This document shows, piece after piece, positions 1 to 11,270 of a stretch of 64,000 nt of DNA (the stretch's first letter is position 1; the number at the start of each line of letters is the position of its first letter). Both the position numbers and the translations under genes were made by a program. Below the pieces are notes generated by a model. It searched no databases and was not told the DNA's origin. It saw only the letters and a list, made by a program, of their open reading frames with translations. This stretch comes from Hysterangium stoloniferum (Eukaryota; Basidiomycota; Agaricomycetes; Hysterangiales; Hysterangiaceae). The DNA is taken from the NCBI GenBank assembly GCA_015178975.1, contig WHVD01000122.1, positions 1 through 64,000 on the forward strand, given 5' to 3'.

Positions 1-1541
1 AATACTCAATTCACTGCAAGGTAAAATAATTTAAGTATTTGATATTAATCAGTGGCAGCCTAAATAGACTTAGAACCCCTGAAGTCAAGAGTTTACTTGA
101 ATATATGCACCCTACTTCGCAAAGAAGGTTTTGAGAGCTGCTTGTGCAAGCTTGTTCTTTTTCTGTAAAAACACTACTAAAATATGAATAACAATTCACT
201 GATTCCGAAACTAGATTCGCCTTCGATTCTAGCTAGTTTATATATATTTTATACTATTTATCAAACAGTAAAAATATTAATAAACAGGTCAAAAGATTAG
301 ATATAGAATAAAACACTATTTGGCTAATATATGCTTTATTTACACTAACCTACAGGGTCTACTGTGATACTAACTTATCAGGATCTTAATGTAGTCTTAA
401 GGATTCTGCAAGAATATTCTCAGTATTTGTTTATGCCAAAAACCGGGTAGAAATTAGAATATATGTATTTCTAATCTCAATATAACCTAAAATATTTATT
501 ACTTTAATTTATAACCAACAACTCAACTAGAGGTGGATTAGTAATAAAGGATAGCCAGCTACTCAACTAAGAGGTGGCAAAAAGAGGAACAAGTTGTTTG
601 TCAGAAGCTCAACTAGAGGTGACAAGGGGTAGGATTATTACCAGAAGCTCAACTAGAGGTGGCAAAGGGATCCTGAGATAGCTTAGGTCAGCAGCTCAAC
701 TAGAGGTGACTAAGTGTTTGTATATATTTATCCAACAGCCCAACTAGGGGTGGAATATAACTGCTGATGCAGTGCACACTGATGTGGTGTAGTAAATGGG
801 TTAAAATAAGTTATATTTCAGTGGTGGAGCAGAGCTCCTTATATACAGTAAAATCTGAGACATGGGAGAATGTTCTAGCTACTTGTTTTACCTATTTTTA
901 GCTATTTTACCTGGAATCTGCTGGAATATTCCAGGAGTTTCTGCTACTTTCCATTGTAGCATATATGCTGATGTAATGTTCTCGCGCGTCGCGAAGTTGC
1001 TGATTTCGTGCGCGCGCTGATTACATAATTTTCCCGCGCGTGTCGCGTTTGTGACAAGTCGTCACATTTTGTGACGACGGTCCACTTGTTGTGACGACAG
1101 TCACCGTTGTGACGACAGTCACCGTTGTGACGACAGTCACCGTTGTGGACGACAGTCACTTGTTGTGACGACATGTCACTTGTTGTGACGACAGTCACCG
1201 TTGTGACGAAGGTCACCATTGTGACGAATGTCACCGTTGTGACGAATGTCACCGTTGTGACGAATGTCACCGTTGTGACGAATATTCCCGCGCGTTGTGC
1301 AATAAGCGCCAAAAGGCCGACTTCGAAGATTTTTAGTTAAAAAAGAATAAACAGTAGAATTTCGATAGTTCTCCCAAATTAAATCATAAAAATATGAAAT
1401 AAATTGTAAAAATCAGGTTAAATTCAGGAGAATATTGTACAATAATTTCGTCGCAATATAAGTACATTTGAACCTGTTTTTATCAATTTGTTTAGGGGGG
1501 AGATTGGTTAAAAATCGGAAAAAACCTAAAAATACATAACA
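1..1541 (-). repeat. 3' LTR of chromovirus (cut by window edge)
   Basis: This is the left copy of a long terminal repeat that recurs nearly base for base at 6439-8064. Its outer end lies before base 1. Read on the minus strand it starts TGTTATG at 1541. It contains about six spaced copies of the motif CTCAACTAGAGGTG (about 507-755) and a tandem array of 18-bp GTGAC..GTCAC units (about 1056-1285). The few differences from the right copy (one array unit, single bases) indicate a recent insertion. Confidence 0.92.
1056..1285. repeat. 18-bp tandem repeat inside left LTR
   Basis: About a dozen head-to-tail units of roughly 18 bp built on GTGACGACAGTCACCGTT or the variant GTGACGAATGTCACCGTT. Each unit holds the dyad GTGAC-NNNN-GTCAC. 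The cysteine/histidine- or threonine/valine-rich ORFs that cross it are by-products of the repeat. The matching array in the right LTR has one more GAATGTCACCGTTGTGAC unit. Confidence 0.9.
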
Positions 1542-1559
1542 AAATCCCCTCTCTTTTTT
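1542..1559 (-). other. Polypurine tract of chromovirus
   Basis: On the minus strand this reads AAAAAAGAGAGGGGATTT, directly before the TGTTATG start of the 3' LTR. That is the expected place and composition for plus-strand DNA priming in an LTR retrotransposon. Confidence 0.8.
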
Positions 1560-1856
1560 GACTAGATGTCTTCTTCGAAAAGGCTGTCGTTGGAGTATTC
1601 ACTCTTCAATTCAGAATTGTCAGAATCATCGGAAATATCTATAAGAATAGGAAGATTTTCCGAACTAGAGTCAGTTCTGTCATTTTTCTTGTAATAGTTG
1701 ATAAGCAAAGGAGAAGTCGTTTGGGACTTCATATCTATCGTGTCAGGATGCTTTAAAAGCATTTCGTGTTTTCGAAGTTATTTTATGTTGTTTTTATGTT
1801 TTATGATGTCATTATGAAGAATTCGAAAGAATCTTCTAGCATATATGTGAGACTGC

Positions 1857-2249
1857 TTAGTGTTTTAGATAGTTCTTGGCCCGGTGTGTCATTTCCCAGG
1901 CTCTCAAGATCTCTGGCGCATTTTTTAGATCTCTTCGGGTCAACCATTCATCAAAATTAGGTGAGTACCCTACGAATCTTACTTTATATAATAAATTCTT
2001 GCGACCGCTTCGGGATTTTGACCATTTCTGGTCAATTATTGCCTCGACTTCATATTCAGGCATTTCTTCAAAATCTTCCCGGTTCAGATGCTTTCTCGGT
2101 CGACTTCCGAATTCTTCTGGTGAGTTTTGGTAAGATTCTAAATGCGCAATATTTAGAATTGGGTGAGTGCCGTAAGAAACTGGCATTCGCAGTCTATATG
2201 CTAATGAACTTATTTTCTTTAGAATCGCGAACAGTTCATCGTATCTCAT
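1857..2249 (-). pseudogene. Integrase C-terminus with chromodomain
   Basis: A 130-aa reading frame. Residues about 12-40 (SLAYRLRMPVSYGTHPILNI) resemble the GPY/F-type C-terminal region of Gypsy integrases. Residues about 60-115 form a chromodomain: YEVEAIIDQK, then LLYKVRFVGY, then EWLTRRDL. In chromoviruses this domain tethers integration to marked chromatin. It lies downstream of the long gag-protease-integrase frame but is separated from it by stops and a degraded 89-aa frame (2316-2585), so the pol end is broken here. Domain identity is firm; whether it is translated is doubtful. Confidence 0.8.
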
Positions 2250-2662
2250 TAATGACTTCAGAATTTTTTCTTCTTACATTCCACAATAGATTTAGATAGT
2301 TCCAAATTATTTGTACTAAATTTCTTGTTTGAATGTAAGTCGAATTCGATTATTGTATTTCTTGCCGCATATATGACTCAAATTAAGCGCCCTTCTGCTT
2401 ATATTTCGATCTGTCTCAGATTCTTCGACAATTTGCTCATTGGAGTCGCAAAATCTTTTTGACATTCGTGAGTCATTTGTTTCCATATTTCCGTCACTAA
2501 TTACTTCATTTTTAGAGCTTAGTATATTTTCCGGCATTAAGTGCAGATGACTAAGCCGTGACAATGGCCGGTAGTTGAATAACAAAAAACATATGACGAA
2601 TTTCGTTATAGAATATCTACTAGTATAGAATGCAAATAAAAAAAACTATTTAGAATAACAAC

Positions 2663-5600
2663 TCAATAGTTTCCTTTTGACTCTATATAAGCTCTAAGTA
2701 CCCTTGTGAGAATTCGCTTGATTTTCTCTGTTCGGCGGTCAGTTTGTGGGTAATAGGCCATGGTAAGCGCTTTCTTTATTCCTAATCGAGCACAGATTGC
2801 TCTCCAAAATATTCCGGTCCATTTTCTATACCATTTAGATATGTATAGTCTTAGGAAGTTATAGTATATTATCATATGTTTAAACAATAAATTGCCAATG
2901 TACTCCTTAATGTCAGTGATTCTATTGGGTATGATAATTTCATATTTAGTTAAGTTATCAACAATTACTAATATGTTATCATAACCTTGGCTTTCTGGCA
3001 ATTTTGGAGTGAAGTCCATAGTTATTATTTTAAATGTCCAGGTTGAGATTGGAATGGACTGTAAAGATCCTACAGGGACATTTCCCTTTACTTTGGACTT
3101 TTGACATATATAATATGTTCTTCCATACTTTAACATTGATCTTGAAATTCTAGACCTGATTGAATTTTCAACTTCAAATTTCCTATCACAAAAACTAAAT
3201 ATCAATTCAGCTCCCTCCTTATTTCTCATAATAGATAGAGCATATTGATCAGCAAAGTCATTTCCCAAAATAAATGGAGTAGTCATTCCTTCAACTACAT
3301 AAACTTCAACCTTTAATTCTACAGGTCCTTCATTTGTATCAAAATATATTGGTATTGATACAAATCCTGATAAGGTAGAAGATCCTGTTATTTGAATTAA
3401 ATTGATCTTTTGTCCAGTTTTTATCTTAGGTGGATTGTTTATTTTGTTGAATGATGATTGAGATATCAGGGTGATATCTGCTCCAGAGTTTATTATGATT
3501 CTGATTTGATTTTGTCCATAATTATTAAGCCATGCCTTAGTAGCCATAGCCTGCGCACCAAGAAAGGCACATCCGGGTGGGCGTGACATTAACCTTTTTA
3601 ATGATAAAATATTGTTTTTAGTCTCAGAAATAAGTTGAGTAACATAAGATCTGGTCTTGAACATGCCATTTCTAAATTTCTGAGATATATCTTGTTTTTC
3701 AAAGGTTTGTCTGGCTTCTAACTTGCTCAGAGATTCATTAGAATCTAGGGATCCCCTCAGAGAAGACTGTGGCTTCATTTTCAAAGTATCTGAGCCACAC
3801 TCCAAATCCATTACAGCATTCACCTGAAGGGCCTTATGAAAATCCGGTTTTTCTTCCTCCTCTGAACTATCTGATGATTCTAACTTTATTAAGTCTTTAC
3901 TAGAATCATTTTGAGGGGGATTTTCATCTTCTGAACTAGCATTTAGATAGGCTTCTTCATATTCTTCCATGGCCTTGATATACTCTTCATCATGGACAAT
4001 TAAATTTGCTTTGGCATTTCTAGAACCCTTTCTAGAATACTTGCACTCATTATCCCAATGCTTAGGACTGCCACAATGTCTACATGGCCTAGCTCCTTTG
4101 CTTTCAGGAGTAGAACCTTTGGAAATTGTTCTATCATCCCTAGGGAATTGAGGCTTGCCTATAGTAGTTGAAGCACCAATAAGGTTGGTTCTGGCAGACC
4201 GGAAGAAATTCCTCCTGCTTGAACCTTGATCAGGACCTGGTAGATTAGATCTAGAAGTCCTTGGTGCATCACGCATCATTTGTTCAAGCTGCCTTACTCT
4301 TCTATCTAGTACATTATCATGACTTGGGAATGGAGTATGCTCCAGTGCTTCTTCATGATATTTAATTGCTGCTGCAAATTCTACTAGGTCCTTGCAACGA
4401 TGTACATCTAAGATAGTTGTCCAGAATTTAGGTGCTCCATTCATTACTTCCATCATAACTTCTGAATCACTCATGCTATACACTAGACTAAGTAATTCAG
4501 ATTTTCTGATATAGTAATTGCTTGGTGATTCTGTTGTATATCCAGCTTCTCTGTAGTGTGCTCTGTTCGCTCGGCTCTTTTGTCTATCAAGCCAGGCTCG
4601 GTTCATATAGTATGTGCATACTACATCTCGAAGTGTACCCCAATTCTGCATTGCTTCTCTTCTATAACTACTTGGTAAAGACCAGAACCATAAATCTGCA
4701 TCCTTCTCAAGTCTAGTAGGTACAACTTCTCCTAGCTGGTTATATATGCTTGTACTACGCTCTGATAAGTTGTTTATCTTCAAAACCCATTTGGCAAGAG
4801 TGTCAGGATCACCATCCCATTTGGGTACAACATCAGACTTCAACTTAAGATCAAAGTGAGCTCCTTTATCTTCTTGCTTTGCCCTAGATAATTCTGACAG
4901 TCTCCTAATACCCTTAGGTCTATGGGATTTATCCTCAGGTGAGCTATCACTACTCCCTGGATCTCCAGGAGGCTGAGGACTTCCTGATCTTATTTTCTGA
5001 CTCTTTTCACTAGGTAATCCCCTCTGATGATGTCTCAAGGTTGGCCCAAGCTTTGGGTGAGGACTAGGTGAATGTGGTGGACCATAGTCACTATCAGATG
5101 ATGGCTCATCAGGTGGAAAACTAGCTTTAGTGTACTTAGGAATTGAACTTGGCTTTGGTAAGTTATAGGCTCTTGACTTTTTCCCTAAGTACTGCTTATT
5201 ATCTTCAAAGATATCAGATAATCGGCGTGATTCAGTCAGATGTATTGGATGTTCTTGATAAGGTGATCTTTTAGAAGTAATTCTTGGCTCAATCTTTACT
5301 TCTGCTAGTCTTCTTCTAATAGACTCAAAGCCATGCTCCTTATGAGGTGGCTTCATGGGTTCTGATTCTTGGGGAATTGACTGAATTTCAGTAGGATGAG
5401 CTGGTGTTGAAGCTTCAATCCCCTCAAATTCGACTGTAGGGCTAGGGCCTCTTGAAGGTAACTTCAATTCTTTTTCTTTCTTTTCTGATGGCATCATTGT
5501 CTTATGATCATAGAAATAAGCTAACAAGTTTTCAACTTCTTCTCTATACAAAACAGATATTATTTCAAAATCATTAGCATTCCATGCTATGAGTGGATTG

Positions 5601-6145
5601 TTGTCAGATCCCCAACTAGGCATACTAGGAATCCAATCTTTATTTTTATTTAGAATAGGTATTGATCTGACCAAATGCCTTTCTAACATATGAGTGAAAT
5701 TTTCAAACTTAATTGGATCTAAGTAATATCCAATTAAGTCACTAGAATCACTAGTAGTTGGTGTTCCAACTAACAAGTCTTCTAATGCATTCAGTAGTGG
5801 CTGAAAGAACTTTTCAGCATAACGAGGTAGATACCCTAAGTTCACTCTTTCCTCATTTGGAAATTCTGACATGGCTAATGCCAACATAATATCTCGGCGG
5901 TGATTCATTCTTGGATCACCATCATAAGTTCTTCTCAATCTGACAGTACCAGGATACAAATAAGTCTTGTCCTTAGCTATATCCTCTCTGTCAGTAACTT
6001 CTTTTACTGGTTCAAAACTGAAACACTGAATTGGTGAAGCAGGTATAGTAACATTCAAGAACCTTTCATCCCTTTCAGAAACTTGTTCTGTTATGGAAGA
6101 TAGTTCTTGAGCCATTTCTGCTTTAAGAGTTGGTGTAGATAACAT
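2663..6145 (-). CDS. Chromovirus gag-protease-integrase polyprotein, RT deleted
   Basis: A single open frame of 1160 aa. The first ~680 residues are a Ty3/Gypsy gag with a proline/serine-rich linker (about 230-430) and capsid-like sequence. A CCHC zinc knuckle (CRHCGSPKHWDNEC, CX2CX4HX4C) lies near residue 690. A retropepsin follows near residue 880, with NSGAD in place of the usual DSGA, so the catalytic aspartate appears changed to asparagine. Where reverse transcriptase and RNase H should follow, the frame jumps to the end of the integrase zinc finger (YICQKSK, near 1010) and an integrase core with TMDF and a late PQTDRRTEK segment; the second catalytic aspartate is not recognisable. The uninterrupted frame with RT missing marks an internally deleted, non-autonomous copy. 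Fresh LTRs suggest it moved using enzymes from an intact relative. Confidence 0.85.
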   Translation of the reverse strand: MLSTPTLKAEMAQELSSITEQVSERDERFLNVTIPASPIQCFSFEPVKEVTDREDIAKDKTYLYPGTVRLRRTYDGDPRMNHRRDIMLALAMSEFPNEERVNLGYLPRYAEKFFQPLLNALEDLLVGTPTTSDSSDLIGYYLDPIKFENFTHMLERHLVRSIPILNKNKDWIPSMPSWGSDNNPLIAWNANDFEIISVLYREEVENLLAYFYDHKTMMPSEKKEKELKLPSRGPSPTVEFEGIEASTPAHPTEIQSIPQESEPMKPPHKEHGFESIRRRLAEVKIEPRITSKRSPYQEHPIHLTESRRLSDIFEDNKQYLGKKSRAYNLPKPSSIPKYTKASFPPDEPSSDSDYGPPHSPSPHPKLGPTLRHHQRGLPSEKSQKIRSGSPQPPGDPGSSDSSPEDKSHRPKGIRRLSELSRAKQEDKGAHFDLKLKSDVVPKWDGDPDTLAKWVLKINNLSERSTSIYNQLGEVVPTRLEKDADLWFWSLPSSYRREAMQNWGTLRDVVCTYYMNRAWLDRQKSRANRAHYREAGYTTESPSNYYIRKSELLSLVYSMSDSEVMMEVMNGAPKFWTTILDVHRCKDLVEFAAAIKYHEEALEHTPFPSHDNVLDRRVRQLEQMMRDAPRTSRSNLPGPDQGSSRRNFFRSARTNLIGASTTIGKPQFPRDDRTISKGSTPESKGARPCRHCGSPKHWDNECKYSRKGSRNAKANLIVHDEEYIKAMEEYEEAYLNASSEDENPPQNDSSKDLIKLESSDSSEEEEKPDFHKALQVNAVMDLECGSDTLKMKPQSSLRGSLDSNESLSKLEARQTFEKQDISQKFRNGMFKTRSYVTQLISETKNNILSLKRLMSRPPGCAFLGAQAMATKAWLNNYGQNQIRIIINSGADITLISQSSFNKINNPPKIKTGQKINLIQITGSSTLSGFVSIPIYFDTNEGPVELKVEVYVVEGMTTPFILGNDFADQYALSIMRNKEGAELIFSFCDRKFEVENSIRSRISRSMLKYGRTYYICQKSKVKGNVPVGSLQSIPISTWTFKIITMDFTPKLPESQGYDNILVIVDNLTKYEIIIPNRITDIKEYIGNLLFKHMIIYYNFLRLYISKWYRKWTGIFWRAICARLGIKKALTMAYYPQTDRRTEKIKRILTRVLRAYIESKGNY

Positions 6146-6420
6146 TGATGGATAGGAGTTGGATGTAAGTAAGTTTTTTTGTTTGTTTTAAAATGTAACT
6201 ATTGTAAACTAAAAGCTAATTTATTTAACACTCAGTTGTCAGCTGCAATAGCCTAATCCCAGAAGCACAGGAGTGACTACCTGGTTCTTTTCTGGAGAAC
6301 TAAAGACTGTCTCAACCAGAGAATCAGTCCCAACAGTTGGTGTTATGAAACGGATAAGAATGTCCTTGACAATCGGTAAACTACTTAAGAAACTAAACTG
6401 CTAGATAATCACAGTATTTC

Positions 6421-6435
6421 CCAGAGCGTCCACCA
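6421..6435 (-). other. Primer-binding site of chromovirus
   Basis: On the minus strand TGGTGGACGCTCTGG starts three bases inside the LTR end (CATCACA). A leading TGG complements the CCA end of a tRNA, so first-strand DNA synthesis would prime here. I did not identify the tRNA. Confidence 0.75.
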
Positions 6436-6438
6436 ATT

Positions 6439-8064
6439 TGTGATGTATTAGCCTTATTTTAATACTATTTTCCGAAAAAGGAGTCCAATGCTCTATCAAA
6501 ATGTGCAAATACTCAATTCACTGCAAGGTAAAATAATTTAAGTATTTGATATTAATCAGTGGCAGCCTAAATAGACTTAGAACCCCTGAAGTCAAGAGTT
6601 TACTTGAATATATGCACCCTACTTCGCAAAGAAGGTTTTGAGAGCTGCTTGTGCAAGCTTGTTCTTTTTCTGTAAAAACACTACTAAAATATGAATAACA
6701 ATTCACTGATTCCGAAACTAGATTCGCCTTCGATTCTAGCTAGTTTATATATATTTTATACTATTTATCAAACAGTAAAAATATTAATAAACAGGTCAAA
6801 AGATTAGATATAGAATAAAACACTATTTGGCTAATATATGCTTTATTTACACTAACCTACAGGGTCTACTGTGATACTAACTTATCAGGATCTTAATGTA
6901 GTCTTAAGGATTCTGCAAGAATATTCTCAGTATTTGTTTATGCCAAAAACCGGGTAGAAATTAGAATATATGTATTTCTAATCTCAATATAACCTAAAAT
7001 ATTTATTACTTTAATTTATAGCCAACAACTCAACTAGAGGTGGATTAGTAATAAAGGATAGCCAGCTACTCAACTAAGAGGTGGCAAAAAGAGGAACAAG
7101 TTGTTTGTCAGAAGCTCAACTAGAGGTGACAAGGGGGTAGGATTATTACCAGAAGCTCAACTAGAGGTGGCAAAGGGATCCTGAGATAGCTTAGGTCAGC
7201 AGCTCAACTAGAGGTGACTAAGTGTTTGTATATATTTATCCAACAGCCCAACTAGGGGTGGAATATAACTGCTGATGCAGTGGCACACTGATGTGGTGTA
7301 GTAAATGGGTTAAAATAAGTTATATTTCAGTGGTGGAGCAGAGCTCCTTATATACAGTAAAATCTGAGACATGGGAGAATGTTCTAGCTACTTGTTTTAC
7401 CTATTTTTAGCTATTTTACCTGGAATCTGCTGGAATATTCCAGGAGTTTCTGCTACTTTCCATTGTAGCATATATGCTGATGTAATGTTCTCGCGCGTCG
7501 CGAAGTTGCTGATTTCGTGCGCGCGCTGATTACATAATTTTCCCGCGCGTGTCGCGTTTGTGACAAGTCGTCACATTTTGTGACGACGGTCACTTGTTGT
7601 GACGACAGTCACCGTTGTGACGACAGTCACCGTTGTGACGACAGTCACCGTTGTGACGACAGTCACTTGTTGTGACGACAGTCACTTGTTGTGACGACAG
7701 TCACCGTTGTGACGAAGGTCACCATTGTGACGAATGTCACCGTTGTGACGAATGTCACCGTTGTGACGAATGTCACCGTTGTGACGAATGTCACCGTTGT
7801 GACGAATATTCCCGCGCGTTGTGCAATAAGCGCCAAAAGGCCGACTTCGAAGATTTTTAGTTAAAAAAGAATAAACAGTAGAATTTCGATAGTTCTCCCA
7901 AATTAAATCATAAAAATATGAAATAAATTGTAAAAATCAGGTTAAATTCAGGAGAATATTGTACAATAATTTCGTCGCAATATAAGTACATTTGAACCTG
8001 TTTTTATCAATTTGTTTAGGGGGGAGATTGGTTAAAAATCGGAAAAACCTAAAAATACATAACA
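6439..8064 (-). repeat. 5' LTR of chromovirus (complete, 1626 bp)
   Basis: The complete LTR runs from TGTTATG (8064, minus strand) to CATCACA (6439). It has the same CTCAACTAGAGGTG motif series (about 7023-7262) and 18-bp GTGAC array (about 7576-7805) as the left copy. The promoter of the element should lie here. The outer edge at 8064/8065 joins directly to another Gypsy element, whose 5' part is missing from the window. Confidence 0.9.
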
Positions 8065-8161
8065 GGTTCCAAGTCCGTTGTACCACTGCATTATATGAAA
8101 TTCATGACTGGGAGTTGGCTGTTAAGTATATAGTGACTTCAGACCATCTACAACGTGAGGA

Positions 8162-8650
8162 GTGGAGTGTTCCTCAGATACTCACTCGGCAGGCAACCAC
8201 AGAGGATTCTCCGAGCCTATCATTTCTGTAAATGTTGTTCATATCCCTAAGGGGAAGATGGCTGGGAAAAAATGGGATCAGTCAAACTGTGGAGGTGTCG
8301 AAACAGTCGAGCGTACCTCAATGCAGCCCAAGGATTTTACTCGCTGGTTGCCAAAGCCAGTTGTCATTGAGGCATTCATTAATGGTCGACCAGTAAAGGC
8401 TCTCATTGATAGCGGGTCATTGGCAGATTTTATGTCAATAGCCTTGGTTGATCAGCTGCGGGTTACTAAAGAACCACTGGTAAAACCACTGACCCTTCAG
8501 CTGGCTGTACATGGATCACGGTCAAAAATCAATTTTTCCGCAATGGCTAAGTTTACCTATCAGGGTATAAATTGCTCTCGCTGTTTTGATGTAGCTAACC
8601 TTGATTCCTATGACCTGATATTGGGGACTCCATTTATTTTTCAACACTGA
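8162..8650 (+). pseudogene. Gypsy retropepsin domain
   Basis: A 162-aa frame. Residues about 75-162 are a retropepsin: VKALIDSGSLADF carries the catalytic DSG triad and YDLILGTPF is the C-terminal ILG strand motif. It would cleave the Gag-Pol polyprotein. A stop follows directly, and the next pol segment is in another frame, so this is a decayed copy. Confidence 0.75.
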
Positions 8651-8994
8651 GTTATGCTTGGCTTGGGTTGAATCCTACATGAGTTAATATCAGGTCAAAC
8701 CTACCACTCCCCCTCGAAGGGGACATTGTAGCAGTACTACACTCAACAGCGGTGGAAATTTTTGAGGATGAGTTGGAAAGGTTAAGGGCTGACTTGCGGG
8801 CTGAAGCAGCTGATCTGGACCCTGATACAGCATCCATGTGACTACCCCCCTTGCAGGCAGTCAACCATACTATTCCACTGATAGACGAGGCAAAGGTCTA
8901 CTCATGGTGACCATCTAAATGTCCTGAAGCTATGCGTCAGCTGTGGCAGGATAAGAAGAATGCCTACTTATGAAATGGTCGGTGGAGGGTAGCG

Positions 8995-9789
8995 ATGGGT
9001 ACAAATGTGTGTCCAATGCTTATCATCCCAAAATCACCAAATGCTGACAGAACTTTATGGATACACACAGTGGTCGACAAGCACGAACAGAATGCCAATA
9101 CCTATAAGTTAACGACACCCTTGCCGGATATCGAGGCCATCCTGCAGAATGTTGTGTGTCATAAGTACCATAGCCTCATTGATGGCAAAGATGCATACAA
9201 GCAAATCTGAGTGGTACCTGTGCATGTTCACCACACTTTGTTCACTTCCCCCGATGGGACCATGGAAAGTTTGACATTACAGATTGGTGACTGCAATGGA
9301 CCATCCACATATCAGACTCTCATGAACCATCTTTTTGCATCATACATCGGGGTGTTTATGGATGTATACCTTGACAACATCATGGTATATTCAGATTCCA
9401 TTGAAGATCATGTAAAGCACCTCCAAACCATCTTCAAGGTGCTCCATCAGGAGAAACTATACCTAGCAGTCGACAAGATGCATTTGTTCACCTCAGAACT
9501 GAACTTATTAGGGCATGTGATAAATGATAAAGGAATAAAGATGGACCCACATAAGGTAGATATGGTAGCCAACTGGAAGGTACCTACAAATAAGGCCCTC
9601 TTGGCTGGTTTTCTGGGGGCAGTTGGCTATCTGGCTAATAACTGCGAGGGCTTTCGAATTCCCATGGCCAATCTGACCACACTTACCAGTGTCAACACGG
9701 CATGGCAATGGGGTGCAACCGAACAACATGCTTTTGAGGATGTAAGCGTATTGTTCATGCTCATTGAGACCGGTATCGGATTGCTTTGA
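8995..9789 (+). pseudogene. Gypsy reverse transcriptase, broken
   Basis: Two frames meet at a stop near 9208. The first part has the fingers region (TYKLTTPLPDIEAIL). The second carries GVFMDVYLDNIMVYS, where the catalytic Y-x-D-D box reads YLDN, followed by LNLLGHVI and the thumb and connection region (VANWKVPTNKALLAGFLGAVGYL). The stop and the loss of the second aspartate make it inactive. It continues into the RNase H segment. Confidence 0.8.
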
Positions 9790-10180
9790 ACTACTCACCA
9801 GGTCACCCAACTATCAACCTGGTTACAGATGCATGCTTAACTGGTGCCAGCAGTATCCTGAGTCAAGGTGATGATGTAAGGACAGTGGCAGTGGTATCCT
9901 TCTGGTCCAGGAAGTTCAACTCTGCTCAGCAGAACTATCCTGTGCATGAGCAAGAGTTGTTGGCAATTGTTGAGTCCTTGAAGCAGTTCCTCAGTTACTA
10001 GGAGTCAAATTTCGAGTGTGTACTGACCATAAAGGTATAGAGTATATCCTTACACAGTCTTAAGAGCCTATCTCCAAGGCAGACACATTGGCTGGACCTT
10101 TTGAATGAGTTTAACTTCGATATTCACTTTATTACTGGGGAGTCAAATACATTTGCTGATGCACTGTCGCGGATATACAG
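9786..10180 (+). pseudogene. Gypsy RNase H domain, broken
   Basis: Motifs in order are NLVTDACLTGASSILSQ (first catalytic aspartate), VHEQELLAIVESLKQ (acidic residue in helix 1), a TDHKGIEYI segment after a stop near 10000, and HFITGESNTFADALSR, the usual end of Gypsy RNase H. At least two stops break the frame. Confidence 0.75.
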
Positions 10181-10447
10181 TAACGAACCTTTGGGGATTG
10201 TAAGGGCAGAATCTGAGTATGTAACTGATGCGCCACTCTTGGATGATGAAGAGAAGGGAGCAAAGCTGGCTCCAAGGGTATGGGGGATAGGTGTGTCAAC
10301 ACCATTGTACACTGGGTCTACAGTACTGGTCGCCAAGGAACCATCAAGGAAGTCGAGTAGGGTGGCCACTCGTCCACGTCCATCGTATGCAACATTAGCT
10401 GGAATAGTATCACGGGACAATGTGGTGGGAAGCCAGAAGAATGTACC

Positions 10448-11270
10448 GTGGATCAGACTGGGGAAAGTTCCCCTGGTCATCCCACAGAGAACACACCACA
10501 GGAGATGAGGGCAGGTACACCTAGCGATGCTACAGGACCCAGCCCTTCTGAAGAGATTGACCCACCATCGACAAAGGAGGGCAGGAGACACCAGTCACAA
10601 GGGGGATCATTCTCCAATTTTTCTCTAGCAAATATTGTTTCAGACTCTAATCCAGTGCTGGACATTCCCAACATATTTCAGGGAAGGTATGGTACTGACC
10701 ACTTCTTTTCAAAAATACTGGTCGCACCGAGGGAGTATAAAGGTTTCAAGTTGCAGGACGGCCTTTTGTTCTTCAATATAGCTGGGACCAAACTCCTTTG
10801 TATACCTGACCTTACTGTGGGCAACAGACACGTGTGAGAAATGGTAATCTCACAGGCACATTCGATTTTGGTCCATTTAGGGGCATGGAAAACTGCCACA
10901 TATTTGCAATCCACGGTGTGGTGGCCATCGATGACGAAGGATGTGGGATTAATCCTTCATCACACACAGATTGGTCAGCGAGCAGAACGGCACAATCGGT
11001 TTCCAGTGTCTCACCTGTCCAGCATGCAGTGTTTGCCTTATATTTATGTTGGATCCACTTTACCTCTCAATTCATCTTCCTCCTTTGGCTGTCCTACCAT
11101 GTCTACCGAGGATGGCCAGACACAGATTGCTTCAGATTTCTTCACTGCGACTTTAAATGCCATACAGGATAGCACTCTGAAAGGGGTGCAGATCGCATGG
11201 GCATTACAGAGGGAAGAGGTGGAGAAGGCTCACCAACACATTATTGAGGCACAGGAGCAACAGAGGCATA
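10448..11270 (+). pseudogene. Gypsy integrase zinc region and coiled gag-like segment
   Basis: About 10690-10960 encodes a stretch resembling the integrase N-terminal zinc-finger region (YKGFKLQDGLLFF, then AHSILVHLGAWKTATYLQ and WWPSMTKDV), with a stop between. The zinc-binding cysteines are not visible. From about 11099 a polar, helical segment starting MSTEDGQTQI runs to the Tc1 insertion and resumes after it (12857-13010) in the same frame. The second part could be gag; I cannot prove it. Confidence 0.5.

Noticed and set aside
1056..1285. CRISPR-like repeat array
   Set aside because: Units are contiguous without unique spacers, lie in an LTR and are in a eukaryotic genome.
944..1340. Cys/His-rich or Thr/Val-rich ORFs (also at 7672-7860)
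   Set aside because: They are translations of the 18-bp LTR repeat, whose period is a multiple of three.
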